Assembly: GCA_000708835.1 (NCBI GenBank)
Contig: DF237579.1
Location: 1 to 49,239 of the forward strand
Source: Klebsormidium nitens
Taxonomy: Eukaryota > Streptophyta > Klebsormidiophyceae > Klebsormidiales > Klebsormidiaceae
Direction of reading: 5' to 3'
Length of the DNA stretch: 49,239 nt
A program made the position numbers and the translations under genes. The notes beneath the pieces are model-generated. The model was not told the DNA's origin. It made no database searches and worked only from the letters and a program-made list of their open reading frames with translations. Position 1 is the first letter of the stretch. Each line of letters begins with the position of its first letter. Shown here piece after piece: positions 10,659 through 22,061 of the stretch.

Positions 10659-13600
10659 TTACTTTCTGATCAATGCAACGCAAGTGTACATCTTTGGCGT
10701 AAGGTAACTCTCCAGGTTCGGCACGGCGTTTCGCTGCATCCGCTCGAAGAGCCGCTCCGCTTTCTCGCTGCCGAGCGCGCCTGTGACCAGGGATTTGACG
10801 ACCGCCCAGACGAGGTCTGCACGCCACGTGTCCTTCGTCACCACTTCGAGAAATGCTTCAACTTGAAACACGTGGGATCATGCGCCACGTGGTCGTTTTC
10901 ACCGCTTCAATATGCGTATTAAAGTGGGCGTCGTACCGGGGCGGCCCAAAACGTCAGCACCGGTCACTCCCAAGCAGAAAATCAGGCACGGGGAATACTA
11001 CCGCCACTTTGAGTTTTTGGCGACAAAAGCGCCGAGGGCCAACCTGTGCAGTCGCCATATGACGTCATGCGGATGCATCCGCAGACGCCCTCTTTAAGAA
11101 AATACAATAGTGTTGAAGGCAGATGCAAATCCGTGGTGACCTTGCTTCTTCCAGTGTGACAAGAAAGGAGTTGAAAGGGCGGCGATTCGTTTACGAAACA
11201 CTTTCTCGACGAGATCTCCGTCTCCTTGCTGTCGCAGTGAAGACGAGCCGGTGTCCCCGCCCTTCGAAGACTCTGTCCTACTTCCGCTATTGGCCTTGTC
11301 GAAGTAAGCCGTCCCAAAAAACCCTCTTTTGTGGGTGGAACTGATTTGCCGGGGGCAACAGAATGAGACCTGTTCACTCAAAATGCCGGCGAGAATGTAC
11401 TCCGCAAGAAGGACAGCGACTTTAAGGCGACGAACCTGCTTGCTTTACCCCCGCCTTCTCCCTCTCCTGCTCGGTGGTTGCTCGAAGATCGGGCGACAGT
11501 TCGCTTTCGACGTACTGGAGGGTGTCAATTGTGTAGCAGCCCGCAGACTCAACGAGCGCCGCAATCTCTTTGACGCTGGGATAGTAGACTGCACGGCAGA
11601 TGGAGGCAAGCAGGTTTCAACGCGGTATAACCTCACTGGCTGACACCCTAAGAAACGGGTTGAGACAGCAACTCAATCACCTGGTGTTAAAAGGGAATCC
11701 AGTTGTTGAACCAAAGCGGGTCAAAGTTGAACCGTGAAATGATGGAAACGACTGTTTTTGGGCAGTCGGTTGGACGCTGCAGGTCGCAGCTCAACTCCGG
11801 AAGAGCAGACCGATTGCAAGACATGATAGTACTTGGTAAAGGAAGAGTCACTCGTCCTGTTTCGATGCACTTTGGGAAGCAGAGAGCAAGCTGGCATTCC
11901 CGCACTCGAGCTGGTTTCTACCTTCTCAACCCTACTAGAAGCCGCCAAAGAACGGATCCCTTCCTCCAGACCACAGTCAGCACCCCGATCCTTCGGCAAT
12001 TATCAGGAGAACCCTGACGTGAAACTTACGACCGAGCTAGAGCACCAAAATTGGCCTAGGATTTTGTACATCAGGAATTCAAACCGGTGAATAAAGTCCA
12101 AGGCTCTCACCGGGCATGTTGAAGGTGTCAAGGCTCTCTGGATCGAGCACTCCCTCACACACCAGATCCCTCCATGCGTCATCGATGATATCAATCCACG
12201 TGTTTCCCTCGTACCCCGCCTGGGGCAGTTCTTTACGACTGCCTGGGCCTGGAATGTACATCCATAGAAAGCCCCCCGGGACTAACTCCCGACCCCTGCA
12301 AAGAGTGGATGAAACCACTTAGATTGCCCGTCTTGGATTCTCCAAATCTCATATCCAAGTAACTCAAATCTTGCTGGCCTTCGATGCATTGCAGAGACAA
12401 GAAGGTTGCTATAAAACCAGTTGATGTGACTGATGAATATCACGCGAAGTGACCCTCAAATAATACGGAGGGTTTAAGGTACCCGCCTTAACCATGGTGG
12501 GGGAATAGGTTGAGAAGCAGGCCGTGATCAGACTCTCAGAAGAGCCAGTAAGATGTCCCCTCTTCAGAACAAGCGTCATCCCTCTACCTTTGTCATTGAG
12601 AAGTAGAGTCATGTGTAGAATACAGCAGACTCTTTTTGCTTCTTGCAGAAGCAAACTAAAACGTCTTGAAAATGATGCAATAAAAGGGGTGATACAGGCC
12701 ACTGAAATTGGATCTGGCACAGGAACTTGGCGGAGCAATTCTTCGTTGTCAATCATTTGGCAGAGGGGGATCCCTCTGTTCTTGACCTGAGAGACAAGCA
12801 GCACGCTTCATTCAGGACTAGAGAGGAAGATTAAATTGAGGCGTTGTAAGCTGCGAGTCTAGAGAGGGAGTGGCAGACGAGGCCTACCTATAGTGGAGAA
12901 AGTCAGATAGATCCTTAAGGCCCTGTTTTTGGTATGCGTCCTTAACATGCTGGTGCTGTGATCTAGAGTACCAGATTGTACCTGGGTTCCAACGGGGCCT
13001 CTCTGATTCAAGGGGCACCCTGCAGCTCACAGAAGGGAACTGTCAGCGAATGCACTAATCAGGCGCACACTTGCGATCTGAAATGCATCTTTCCACCGGG
13101 ATAATTGACATGTGCTTGAAAGCAGATTCACAACCTCCCATCAAAGATCATCCAACGTCACTTTTTGAATCATGAAATGCAAGGAGTCTCAAATCTTACT
13201 TCACACACAAAATGAAGGAAGTCTCAAGGGGAGTGGGTTTGAAAGTTGCTTCTCATGATGAGCCCCAGATTCAGCATGAACAGGACCTCACTGTTGGATT
13301 TTTGGTCAATCTGGCCACTGCATGATGGCTACTCTAACATAGTACAGATGTCCAACCTTTCTGCAAACCTTGTGGCCACCGATCATTCTTGGACAATCAT
13401 GTATGCATAATTGCAACGAACAGTCCATCATGCTTACCTCGACATCCAATGGAGCGATGTGTTGCACGTGACCATGTGCAGCCAGTTCTTGGGAAAGAGC
13501 GCCTCATAGAACGAGCCTGGCACAGCCGCAGCTAAGAACGTCGGAGCCTGATCGCTCTGCCGCGCCTCTGACGCTCTCTTGAGCAGCAGGTTGAAGTCGT

Positions 13601-13955
13601 TGTCTGGAAGATCTGAGAACGACACCATGATCTCCGTATCTGGAGAGAGCTTGCCGGCTGCTTTCAAGCAACTGAGAAGGACGCCGGTCTGATAGACGGA
13701 GTTCTTCCCAGTGGAGCAGCCTAAGTCTGCGACGTGCAACATGCTCTGGTCGGGAATCTGGTAGCGGCTGAGGGCCGCTGTCAGAAGTGGGCGTGCTGTT
13801 TCGAACAGTTGACGCTGGTAAGTTGAGTTTTGGTCGTAGCTGTACTGTCCATCTCCTCCAGCCATCGCATGCAGCCGGTTGGAACGCTTCTGATCTGCGT
13901 CCTGCTGAGCTGGCGGCCCGCTGGCCACGTCAGCATTTCTCTCTGGGGCCTCCAT
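10659..13955 (-). CDS. SABATH-family S-adenosylmethionine carboxyl methyltransferase
   Basis: Exons 13955-13438, 13019-12888, 12295-12111, 11588-11436 and 10861-10659 give about 396 aa, close to the usual 360-390. SABATH enzymes methylate carboxylates such as salicylate, jasmonate, indole acetate or gibberellins, or purine nitrogens. Visible landmarks are GGDGQYSYDQNSTYQ (about 33-47), the SAM-binding DLGCSTGKNS (77-86), SFSDLPDNDFN (112-122), NTSLHWMS (165-172), RELVPGG and a C-terminal helix ending ALIRK. The start is Met at 13955, although the frame is open 11 codons further. The last junction is least certain: using donor 11436 and the AAG acceptor at 10862 keeps frame, while another donor lies at 11449. 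The substrate cannot be read from sequence. Confidence 0.85.
10878..10909 (-). repeat. Possible copy of the last-exon start in methyltransferase intron 4
   Basis: On the minus strand, gaagcggtgaaaacgaccac followed by gtggcgc resembles gaagtggtgacgaaggacac followed by gtggcgt in the last exon (about 10850-10824). About 20 of 27 bases match, 55-60 bp upstream of the exon copy. It is shorter and weaker than the copies in the other genes and could be chance. Confidence 0.4.
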
Positions 13956-14161
13956 GCTGATCAGTAAGGAACACTGAGGTGACTGCAATCAGAAAGCTTG
14001 AATGACTAATAGCTTGAATGCAAATGATTTGTGCTGATATGCATGAGCTACACCAATTGAGGAGGTTGGGATAGTGCGGGCCTTGACTTTTTTCACAAAA
14101 GAACCAAGAACTTGTGGACTTCAACCTTCCTCAGCAAAGATCACAGGGTCAGAGACCAAAC

Positions 14162-14437
14162 TCAATCATGGCCCCAATTGTATCGGTTTGCCTCCGCCGC
14201 TTCTTTCTCTTCTTGCCAGCCCCGCCTCAACTCGTACGTCTGCCGCCTGAACTCCTTGCAGACCTCAGAAGCATGCACCAAGTCCGCTAGGTCCAATTGC
14301 CCAAAGATCTTGTAGCTCACAGCGTCAGGCAAAAGGCCACCACCACCACTCTCATCAGGAGAGTTCCCGTCACTTCGATCGTTTTCGCCGGCAGCTGGGA
14401 CCTGATCCTTTGTGGAAGTCAAGGTTGAAAACTCCAT
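14162..14437 (-). CDS. Small F-box protein or F-box exon
   Basis: A 91-residue ORF contains an F-box-like core at about residues 36-66: LLPDAVSYKIFGQLDL, then DLVHASEVCKEFRR. F-box motifs bind SKP1 and bring substrates to SCF ubiquitin ligases. The first 33 residues are polar and Gly/Ser/Asp-rich; the tail after the box is charged and short, and no substrate-binding domain follows. A TATA-like element lies about 100 bp upstream. The ORF sits about 200 bp upstream of the methyltransferase start on the same strand. It may be a complete mini F-box protein, a truncated gene, or a 5' exon of a longer transcript. Confidence 0.55.
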   Translation of the reverse strand: MEFSTLTSTKDQVPAAGENDRSDGNSPDESGGGGLLPDAVSYKIFGQLDLADLVHASEVCKEFRRQTYELRRGWQEEKEAAEANRYNWGHD

Positions 14438-14538
14438 CCCCCAAGATATTTCTACAAGGGCGCCATGACAGGACTGCAGGAGCCTTTAGAGTGTGCGCCG
14501 TGTTCATTCAGTGGCGACACCTCCAAGCACGAGCTACC

Positions 14539-14547
14539 TATATATAA
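14539..14547 (-). promoter_or_regulatory. TATA box upstream of the F-box ORF
   Basis: The minus strand reads TTATATATAGG about 100 bp before the ATG at 14437. A start site about 30 bp downstream of it would leave a 5' UTR of about 70 nt. This supports a transcript beginning at the F-box ORF. Confidence 0.45.
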
Positions 14548-15221
14548 TGGCTGCAAATGAGCCGCTGTTGTACAATGCCGTACATACTTCACTGCTGCCA
14601 TGATGCACATGCTGCAAGCAAGACGTCAAAGACTAGCAATTACGGTACCTACCTAAAAGGATCCCTCGCGAGGAAGTTCCGCTGCCCAAGGAAGGATTGG
14701 AAGCAGTGGAAGTAAATATCTGGGCGACCTTTTGGCAGGAGCGTCGCCTACATGTCGCCCAGCATGCAGAGAATGACTGTGCACACGGCACAGAGTCACA
14801 GACTGTGCTAGCCATTGCACGGAACAGCCTGCGGGTATCCCGCAAACGGCGGTGTGCACTGTGCACACTGCACTGGATCTACCGGTAGAATCTGAAGCGG
14901 TAGGATCCTGGCATACCGTATGAAGGGATAGGCTAGACTCTAGAGTAGCTAGACCATTGCCATTGGGCTGGCCGCTGTATCCTGTGACAGCCCAGATCTG
15001 ACACATGGCACTCGGTCTTTGTATCATCCTACGCTGGTAGCCGTACAGAGCTTCAACAACGTTCGTTGTCAGAGACGTGTGTATGACGCGCGCGCATCAT
15101 GAATCGATTTCAAATTGCCAACTACGAGCTGTACGGATGATGACCTCTGCACCTGATGTGCAAGTCAAACCCTGCTTGATTTAACTGTGCAGTGTGCACA
15201 ATTGAAGGATGCTCGCGTGGC

Positions 15222-15390
15222 TTGCTGGGCTGCGAGTCAAGTTGATTATTTTGTGCAAAGACGTGTTCATGATTAAATGCATTCAATCAATAGCAATCCC
15301 ATCAGAGTTGCTGGGCTGTGCGTCAGATTGACCGATGTGTGCAAAGACGTGTCAACTCAAACACTAGCAGCAATCCCATCAAAGTCCAAA
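15222..15390. repeat. Two-copy tandem repeat, unit about 86 bp
   Basis: Unit 1 starts at 15222 and unit 2 at 15308. Both begin ttgctgggctg, share tgtgcaaagacgtgt in the middle, and end with agcaatcccatca. The copies have diverged by substitutions and small gaps. Confidence 0.75.
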
Positions 15391-15585
15391 GGAGGCACTC
15401 TGCACGTCGATTCCAGGTACCTGAGTCCTGAAAGGACTCCTACGAGTTCTATGCATTCGATGGGTGAGTGCCATATCGGGCATGAGCTGAACCAAAACTT
15501 CCATACCATGCTGGATTTGTATCATGAACCTCTTCTTGACATGGTCGGACGATCATTAGGTTTGCTAAACCTGTCCTACAATCAA

Positions 15586-18500
15586 TCAAATCCTTGTGAA
15601 CTGCCTCTTGTCCGTCTCTGCCCGCTTGCCATACGGATTCGTGGCACTGAAAGTGTGCCCACTTTTCGACCTCCCCTTTGGCTTGTCCATGCCCGGCAGA
15701 AGCCCCGTGCTCTTCCGCTGCTTTCTAAACTTGGCAGCATTGCTGTCAAGGTTCAAGTTCACCTTCGGTGGAACGCTAAAGCCAAAGGAGGTCGCCACCG
15801 CCTGCACGACCAGACAACCAGACAAAGTGAGTCATGCAAGTTCTGTAGGGAGCTTGCGAAACAACAAGCAGTCACAGAACAGTATGGATCTCCGACTGCC
15901 CCCTGCAGCCACCAGTCTTCGCCACACATTCCGACAATGAATCTTTACATCTCAAATCTACTTACCCAGGAAAATTATTTGCGTGTTTGTGAGTATACTT
16001 GATCAAACGGGTCGGGAACGAAACGAAATTTCAGCCAACAGAGGGAAAAAAACCGTCTTCCGAGTCAATGGTTTGGCATGATGACGTGAACTTGACGTTC
16101 ATGAGATCCCGTCAAGATTTCAATAGGCAGGAAGAAAGCTTGCCTGGTGCGTAATCGCAAAACTTAGCAGGGCTGACAAAACGGCCGACTTTCAAAATTG
16201 AAGAAAAAAAAAGCACAGAATATTCTGATACTCAGCGACCGGGAAAGAACTGACGACTGACAAATACGAAGTCAAACCCTAGTTTTGCCCTCCCCTTGTT
16301 GGAGTAGACACCACCGCAGCACCCTTACAAGAAGACGCCTGATGGACATCTTGAACTAGAGCGGGCCGCTCACCTGCAGGTTGAGGCGGTGCACGTTGAA
16401 CGTGTCCTTCATGGAGTGGCTGTTGTATGCGAGCAGGTACGAGCGGTACGCGTCCTTGGCCGACTGGTGCAGGTAGTAGTTCTTCTCGATCAGCCGCTCC
16501 AGCTGCGACTGCACGTTCGCCACCTTGTTCTCGGGGAACTCGTACTCGTTGAGGGGGACCTGGAGAAGTAAGATTTGGCGCGTCAATAGGTACATTTCGT
16601 GCTTTTGAGAACGCAAAGGACTTGGGGGCAAGATACGCAATGGACTCACACCTCAAGCTTTCAAGCCTTAGGGACTCTCAGAAGGCTGGAAAGGCCTAAC
16701 GCCTAGGAGAGACTTCCGTGGCCCCCACTTTGTTGGACGACTAGATTGACCCAGTTGGATTGTTGATCATTGGGAGCAGTTTCGCAGTCGCGAGCTCAAC
16801 AAAGAGCAGAATGACAACAGCAAAAGCTGCAGTGATTGCGTGCCAACCCCATAGCGGGCCCCATCATGTCCCCCAGTCTCTTTGAAACGAAAGAAAGAAG
16901 AAGAACCGGGGTCACATTCCAAGATCAACCAGAGTGACGTCACGAGAGCGTCAGTCGACAAAGAAGCGGACATGCTGTGACATAATCCATCCACATCCCC
17001 ATTTCGACTCCTTCGCCTGAGGGCTGACAACGAAAAAGCAGCTCACCTTGGCCCCCTTGAGGTAGCGCAGGAAGGGAATCTCCTCGGGCGTGAGGAACAG
17101 GAGGGCGCGGCCGCTGCCGCCCGCCCCACGTGCCGTACGCCCTACTCGGTGGATGTACTCCTTTGGGTCATCGGGAGGGTCGAACTGCGCGGCAGGGATG
17201 GAGATAGTATGGGTCAGCGGGGCTTCGATTCGGAGTTTTAAACGTAGAACGGGCTTGTGGACCTTTCTGGATGATGTCTCAAAAGAAATCCTGCTAGCAG
17301 AATGGTTTTACGATGGAAGTCATCAATCGAGCACGTTGAAGAGATGCACGGACAAGCTGATACGGCGTTCGAAAACGTCGGTTGCAAAGCGAGCAGGGCA
17401 CCAGCATACTCTGACCACAACAAGGACGGCTCCATCACTAGGGCGTGACGTAACATGACATCACTGCACCGTCCCTGTGGACCGCGAACCCACCTGTATG
17501 ATCCAATCTACAGCCGGGATGTCGAGCCCTCGCGCCGCGACATCGGTACAGCACAAAATCCCTTTCTCAGCGTTGCAGAACTCGAAGTAGGTGGACGTCC
17601 GCTTCTGTTGCTTCTGCTTCCCGTGGATGTCCAGCACGGGCAGGTCGATGTAGTTGAGCAGCTCGCTGTGGAACTTGACACTGTTGCACGACGAGAAGAA
17701 CACCATGACCTGCGGTGCAGAGCCCTGGTGTCAACAACAGTGCGGCTCTGCAAGGACCCTTATGTGCATGCACACAAAAAGAGGGATACTGACCTCGCCT
17801 GGACGCTCGTCTCACCCTATTTCCGTACTGATAGTTGCTGCTACGGGAGGTGCAGCAAGTCACGCACCGAACTCCCCTGCAACTCTGATGAAGCTTTGCA
17901 AATCACATGAATCATGGACGGAAACATGGCCTGACAATAGCTGGCCTCTCGAAATTATTCACATAGTGCCGGATCGATAATTCGCGCATCAGAAAGGCCC
18001 CACACTGCCTGACAACAACGGAATTTAATACGTCTCTTCTATCTACAGCGTTTTCAGAACTGTCATCACCAGAACCGCTACAAAACCCTTCTCTCGAGCC
18101 GAAACCCAGGCAAGCCGGTCCTTGGCAGCCAACCCCTCCTTCCTCAGATACGCCCCGCCAAATGACCAGAATACTCAATCAGCTAAACCCTGAAATCTGT
18201 TTCCACGCGCCCTCACCTTCTTCTTGAGGTTCTTCTTGAGGAAGGTAAACAGCAGCAGGAAACGCTTTTCGCTGGGCACAATGCAATACCCCTGCTCCAG
18301 GCCCTCCACCGTCGCATTGGCGCGCCCGTCGTCCACGCCCACGTACAGCGGGGCCTTCTTGAAGCTCACCCGCGCCAGATCCTCCACCTGGGGATGGTGA
18401 GTCAAGTTGTGAATTGACCGTTCTGTGAGTCGTGTCTAATGTCAGGCAATCAACCTAGTCGTCCGCTTATTCTCACCAAAAAGGCGACGTTCGGTACATA

Positions 18501-21241
18501 AGAGGCGATTGAAAAACCAGACTATGTCTCCACCTCTTGAAAATTCTTGCAGAACCAGAGCACGCTACCCCTTTCTGAAGGCTTCAAGCCTCCAGGCTCG
18601 ATCAAGACGCTACTTGCAACTGTTACAGAAAGTGCGGCTTAGACCTCGGATGTGACACTATCACAAACCTGCAAACAATTGTGAGCCGGCGTAACCTGCC
18701 TGTGACAAACGCTTTATCGATCCCTCCGCAACCCCTCCACAAACCAAATTACCCTCGAGTGCATGCTTGCACTTCTCACCAAGTCTTCTCGACACCAGAG
18801 TGGACATAGGCCACTGGAAGGGGTGCAGACAAAAACGGCCCAATACTCATGGCTCTAGCTGGACTGCTCAAAGCGTCTGCCATGCCTGAAAAGCGCGTAC
18901 CTTGGTGGTCTGCGTAGCGGAAAAGAGGACCGTCTGGCGCTCCTTGGGCAGCAGCTTGATGATCTGGCGCATCTCCTCCTCGAACCCAATCTCCAGAATG
19001 CGATCCGCTTCGTCGATTACGAGGCACTGGGAGAAATGAAGCGTTGTGTGAGCCCCAACGATTTCTACACCAGTTCAGGTTTCAACTATCTCCTTCAGGA
19101 TGTTCCCTACTCAGTCAAGAGTAAGCAGAGCTGCCGGGCAACTTTGATGCGATGGAAGAGCAGGCCACCAGCTCAGTAGTCTCACTCGGGTTCTGTTGAC
19201 AAGCACTCTCTTTCCAAACGGGGAGCCCCTCCCGGCTCCCGGTCCCATTCTTAAGCCAAGCCTGACTGTCCCCCACAGAAAAATAACGGTCGAGAACCCT
19301 GGAAGATGTTTACGCCTGCGTGGCACTACTTAAGCTGGTTAAAATTTGAAAGCCCAACGAACCGGGCAAACAGTCCCGAGCTTAGCCTGCCACGGTGGCA
19401 ACTTGATCCCCGATTCACATTAGAAGCGGCGACACATAATCACGTAATATCACTGTAACCTCCGACTTCATTCCCGCAAAACCCTTAAGATCAGGGCGGA
19501 ACCCTAATCTGCATCGACTTGCTGTGGGAGGACGCTGACCTGGAGATTCTTGAACACAAAGCCCTTTGTGTTTTGCAAGTGGTCCAACAGCCTCCCTGGC
19601 GTGGCTATGAGCAGATTTACGCCCTTGGTCAGCTTCTCTGCCTCCGCGCGCCGATTGGCACCCCCCATCACGATGCCGTGACTCTGCCGGTGGAACTTCA
19701 TGAGGTCCTTTGCCACACCATAGATCTGGAAAAACCAAGGGTATATCAAACTTTGTTGATAATGCTCCCAATTCTGTGTTGTGGTGGTAAAAAGTCTGCA
19801 CAAAAGGCTAGAGCATGACAGATCTGCGGTGTTGATGTTGCTGGTAGAGAATGCTTTCACCATTTTTGGAACTTTTGGAACTTTTGGAACAGGATGCCGT
19901 GTGTCTGCCGGTGGAACTTCATGAGGTCCTTCGGCACACCGTAGAACTAAGAACAACAATGGTGGTAAACCATGATTTCATGATGTACTCCACTTTCAAT
20001 GTTGTGGTAGTAGAAATTCTGCACACAATGATAGAGCATAACGGACCTGCGATGCTGATGTTGCTGACAGAAATGCCTTTACAAACTCAAGGACTTCGAA
20101 GCGACCCTGAATTACCAAGGTGGTGCAAAGGTGGCACAATCAGAGATATTGCCAGGCAAATGACGATTATCCGCCAATGGTCTGTCACCACATTACGCTG
20201 GATACACCACCCAATTAATCAGACTAAACACGTATTCTCGCCCGACAATCTGCCCCTACCTGCATAGCCAGTTCCCTCGTTGGTGAGATGACCACCACCC
20301 CCGTCCCATTCCTCGGCATGAACTTGGCATGGTACAGCAGCTCCACAGCCGGCACCAAAAACGCAAGCGTCTTTCCGCTTCCCGTCCGAGCCGCCCCCAG
20401 CACGTCCCGCCCCGTCAGCAGCTGCGGAATCGTGCGCGCCTGCACCTCCGTCATGTTCTCAAACCCCATCTCCTTGATCGCATTCCTGGTGTTTTCCGAG
20501 AGCTCGACGCTCGCGAAAGCCGAGCTGCTCATGATCCCCTCAACCTGGTGCAACCCCCCCTCCATGACGCCCCCCTTGAACTTGATTGGACCTGTGATGG
20601 ACTCGGCGCCCTGTCCGGACACCTCGCCCCCGTCCGCTGTCCGATCCGGCACGTCGTCTTTGTCGTCAATGCCGTCCTCTTCTTCAGGCTCTGCACCACC
20701 TTTACCATTTGCTCCGACTTCCGCCTCCTCTCTAGTTTCTTCGTCCTCACCATTACCGTCACCCACTTTTGGCTTTTTGCCTTTCTTCATTTTTGGCAGC
20801 TTGACGGTGCCCTCAAAGCCAGCTGAGACTTCACCAGTCCCCGCTGCGGCAATCTTAGCCTGATGGGTCTTGCTTCCTGGCACTACCTTCTGCTCATTGA
20901 TCTTCTTTTTCTTCGGCTTCAGTGCCGCCCCATCCTGTGGCAGGCCCTGTCCAGTTCCATTGACTCCCAGGGCATCTGCAGAGCAAGCGACACAAAATCA
21001 GAGATGTATCCCCAAGTCAGTCAAGAGGAAAACCTTGAGCAATCAGGAAAGACAAGACACAACTACATTGAAGGATCAAAGCCAACGAAGGGGAACAAGA
21101 TTGGAGAAGCAAGCAACTGCAGCACTGCTGTCAAATGATACAAGACTTACCTTGAGCCTTTCTCTTCTTTGCACTCTTTGTCCCGTCCAAAGTCTGCTTC
21201 ATCTTCTGCTTCTTGACGGTGGAAGGATTTCCTTCCGCCAT
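15586..21241 (-). CDS. DDX18: DEAD-box RNA helicase, HAS1/DDX18 type (ribosome biogenesis)
   Basis: Exons 21241-21151, 20975-20260, 19725-19540, 19026-18901, 18387-18217, 17709-17494, 17184-17047, 16559-16374 and 15801-15586 join in frame to 681 aa. The first 180 or so residues are Lys- and acidic-rich ([27 protein letters not shown]), typical of nucleolar proteins. The core has a Q motif (Gln209), ARTGSGKT (226-233), PTRELAMQ (262-269), [12 protein letters not shown] (336-339), SAT (367-369), TDVAARGLD and HRVGRTARG (from His514). Family-specific stretches include [19 protein letters not shown] and [20 protein letters not shown]1/DDX18 proteins unwind RNA during 60S subunit assembly in the nucleolus. 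Intron 2 carries a diverged duplicate of the exon 3 start. Confidence 0.95.
19680..20090 (-). repeat. Tandem duplication of the exon 3 start and adjoining intron in the helicase gene
   Basis: DNA from about 19895 to 20085 is a diverged copy of about 19670-19860, offset about 221 bp. It covers the first 57 bases or so of exon 3 (about 48 match) plus intron upstream, including tgttgtggtrgtaraaa and gatgttgct words. The copy keeps an AG at 19948-19947 and would read [19 protein letters not shown] and on to a TGA at 19859-19857. Three tandem 9-bp units of the ttttggaac type (about 19863-19890) lie between the copies. Confidence 0.85.
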
Positions 21242-22061
21242 TGCAGCAGTTCGGTAACGCCGAGCACCAGGGCAATTGCCAACCCACCACCTTCTAGCAA
21301 GTGGTCATGGACGGTTCACTCGACTGGTGGTTGCTGGATGGGCGTTTCTCTAGCAGTAGGGCTTTCGAGCGGGTCTCGTTTCGACTACATACCGTATACC
21401 GTAGTACAGAATCCGCAGGGCCAATGTCAAGGCCGGCCTGTTAGGGTACCGGTACTATCGTACTGTTCGAGTGAAGCGCAATTTGTACACTGCACATCAT
21501 ATATGAAACCATAAACTTTAATAGTAATAAGGATCTTAGGTACTGAAAGTACTCATTTTCTCGGCTTAACCAACACTAAAAACCTAAGGACAAAATGACC
21601 TGCTCCGCACCCGAACCCACCCTAACCACCAAACTAACCCCACCCGTACTCGTGTAGCCTTGGAGCTACGCGGGGTACAATGAGATCGTCTAATCGACAA
21701 GGAGGTGCGACTGTCTCGACTCAGACTGTGGTCTGACCCGCTATAAATGATACCAACTTGAACTGACAGGGAATGAATGCCTCAAGGACGCTTCTAGGCG
21801 CGCTTAAACCCACTTATAGCTTTCTTCCCCCGGGCGTACATAAGCTGGACAAAAGCTGCGTGCAGCGCTTGGGGAGCTGAGTTCCCCGGTAAGCTTCCGC
21901 AAGAACCTCTTGACGTGCCCAAGCGTGCCCTACACCATGCATCACGCTCTGAATCGGAGGGAGCCCTCTGAGTCTGAGTCTCACTGAGTCTCAGTCTGGC
22001 GGCAGGCTCAGCTGCAACTGTAGGTGTAGAAACTTGAAACGCTTGTGCTTGCCAGCAGAGC
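21242..22061. promoter_or_regulatory. Bidirectional intergenic region between helicase and carrier starts
   Basis: The helicase (-) and carrier (+) start codons face away from each other across about 820 bp, so both promoters must lie here. Repeated taccgtat/ggtaccggtac words occur at about 21385-21465. No clear TATA box or other element is confidently placed, and no gene is seen. Confidence 0.5.

Larger units (their letters stand above)
14438..15585. other. Intergenic region between the F-box ORF and the helicase 3' end
   Basis: It holds the TATA-like element of the F-box ORF and a two-copy tandem repeat (15222-15390). It should include the helicase 3' UTR. The segment 14755-14890 is rich in gtgcac and cagtgtgcac words. 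No gene is supported. A long plus-strand ORF starting at 15277 overlaps the last helicase exon in antisense and has no recognisable features. Confidence 0.5.

Noticed and set aside
15277-16002. 241-residue plus-strand ORF
   Set aside because: It runs antisense across the last helicase exon, which has strong family similarity, and its own translation shows no domain or homogeneous composition.
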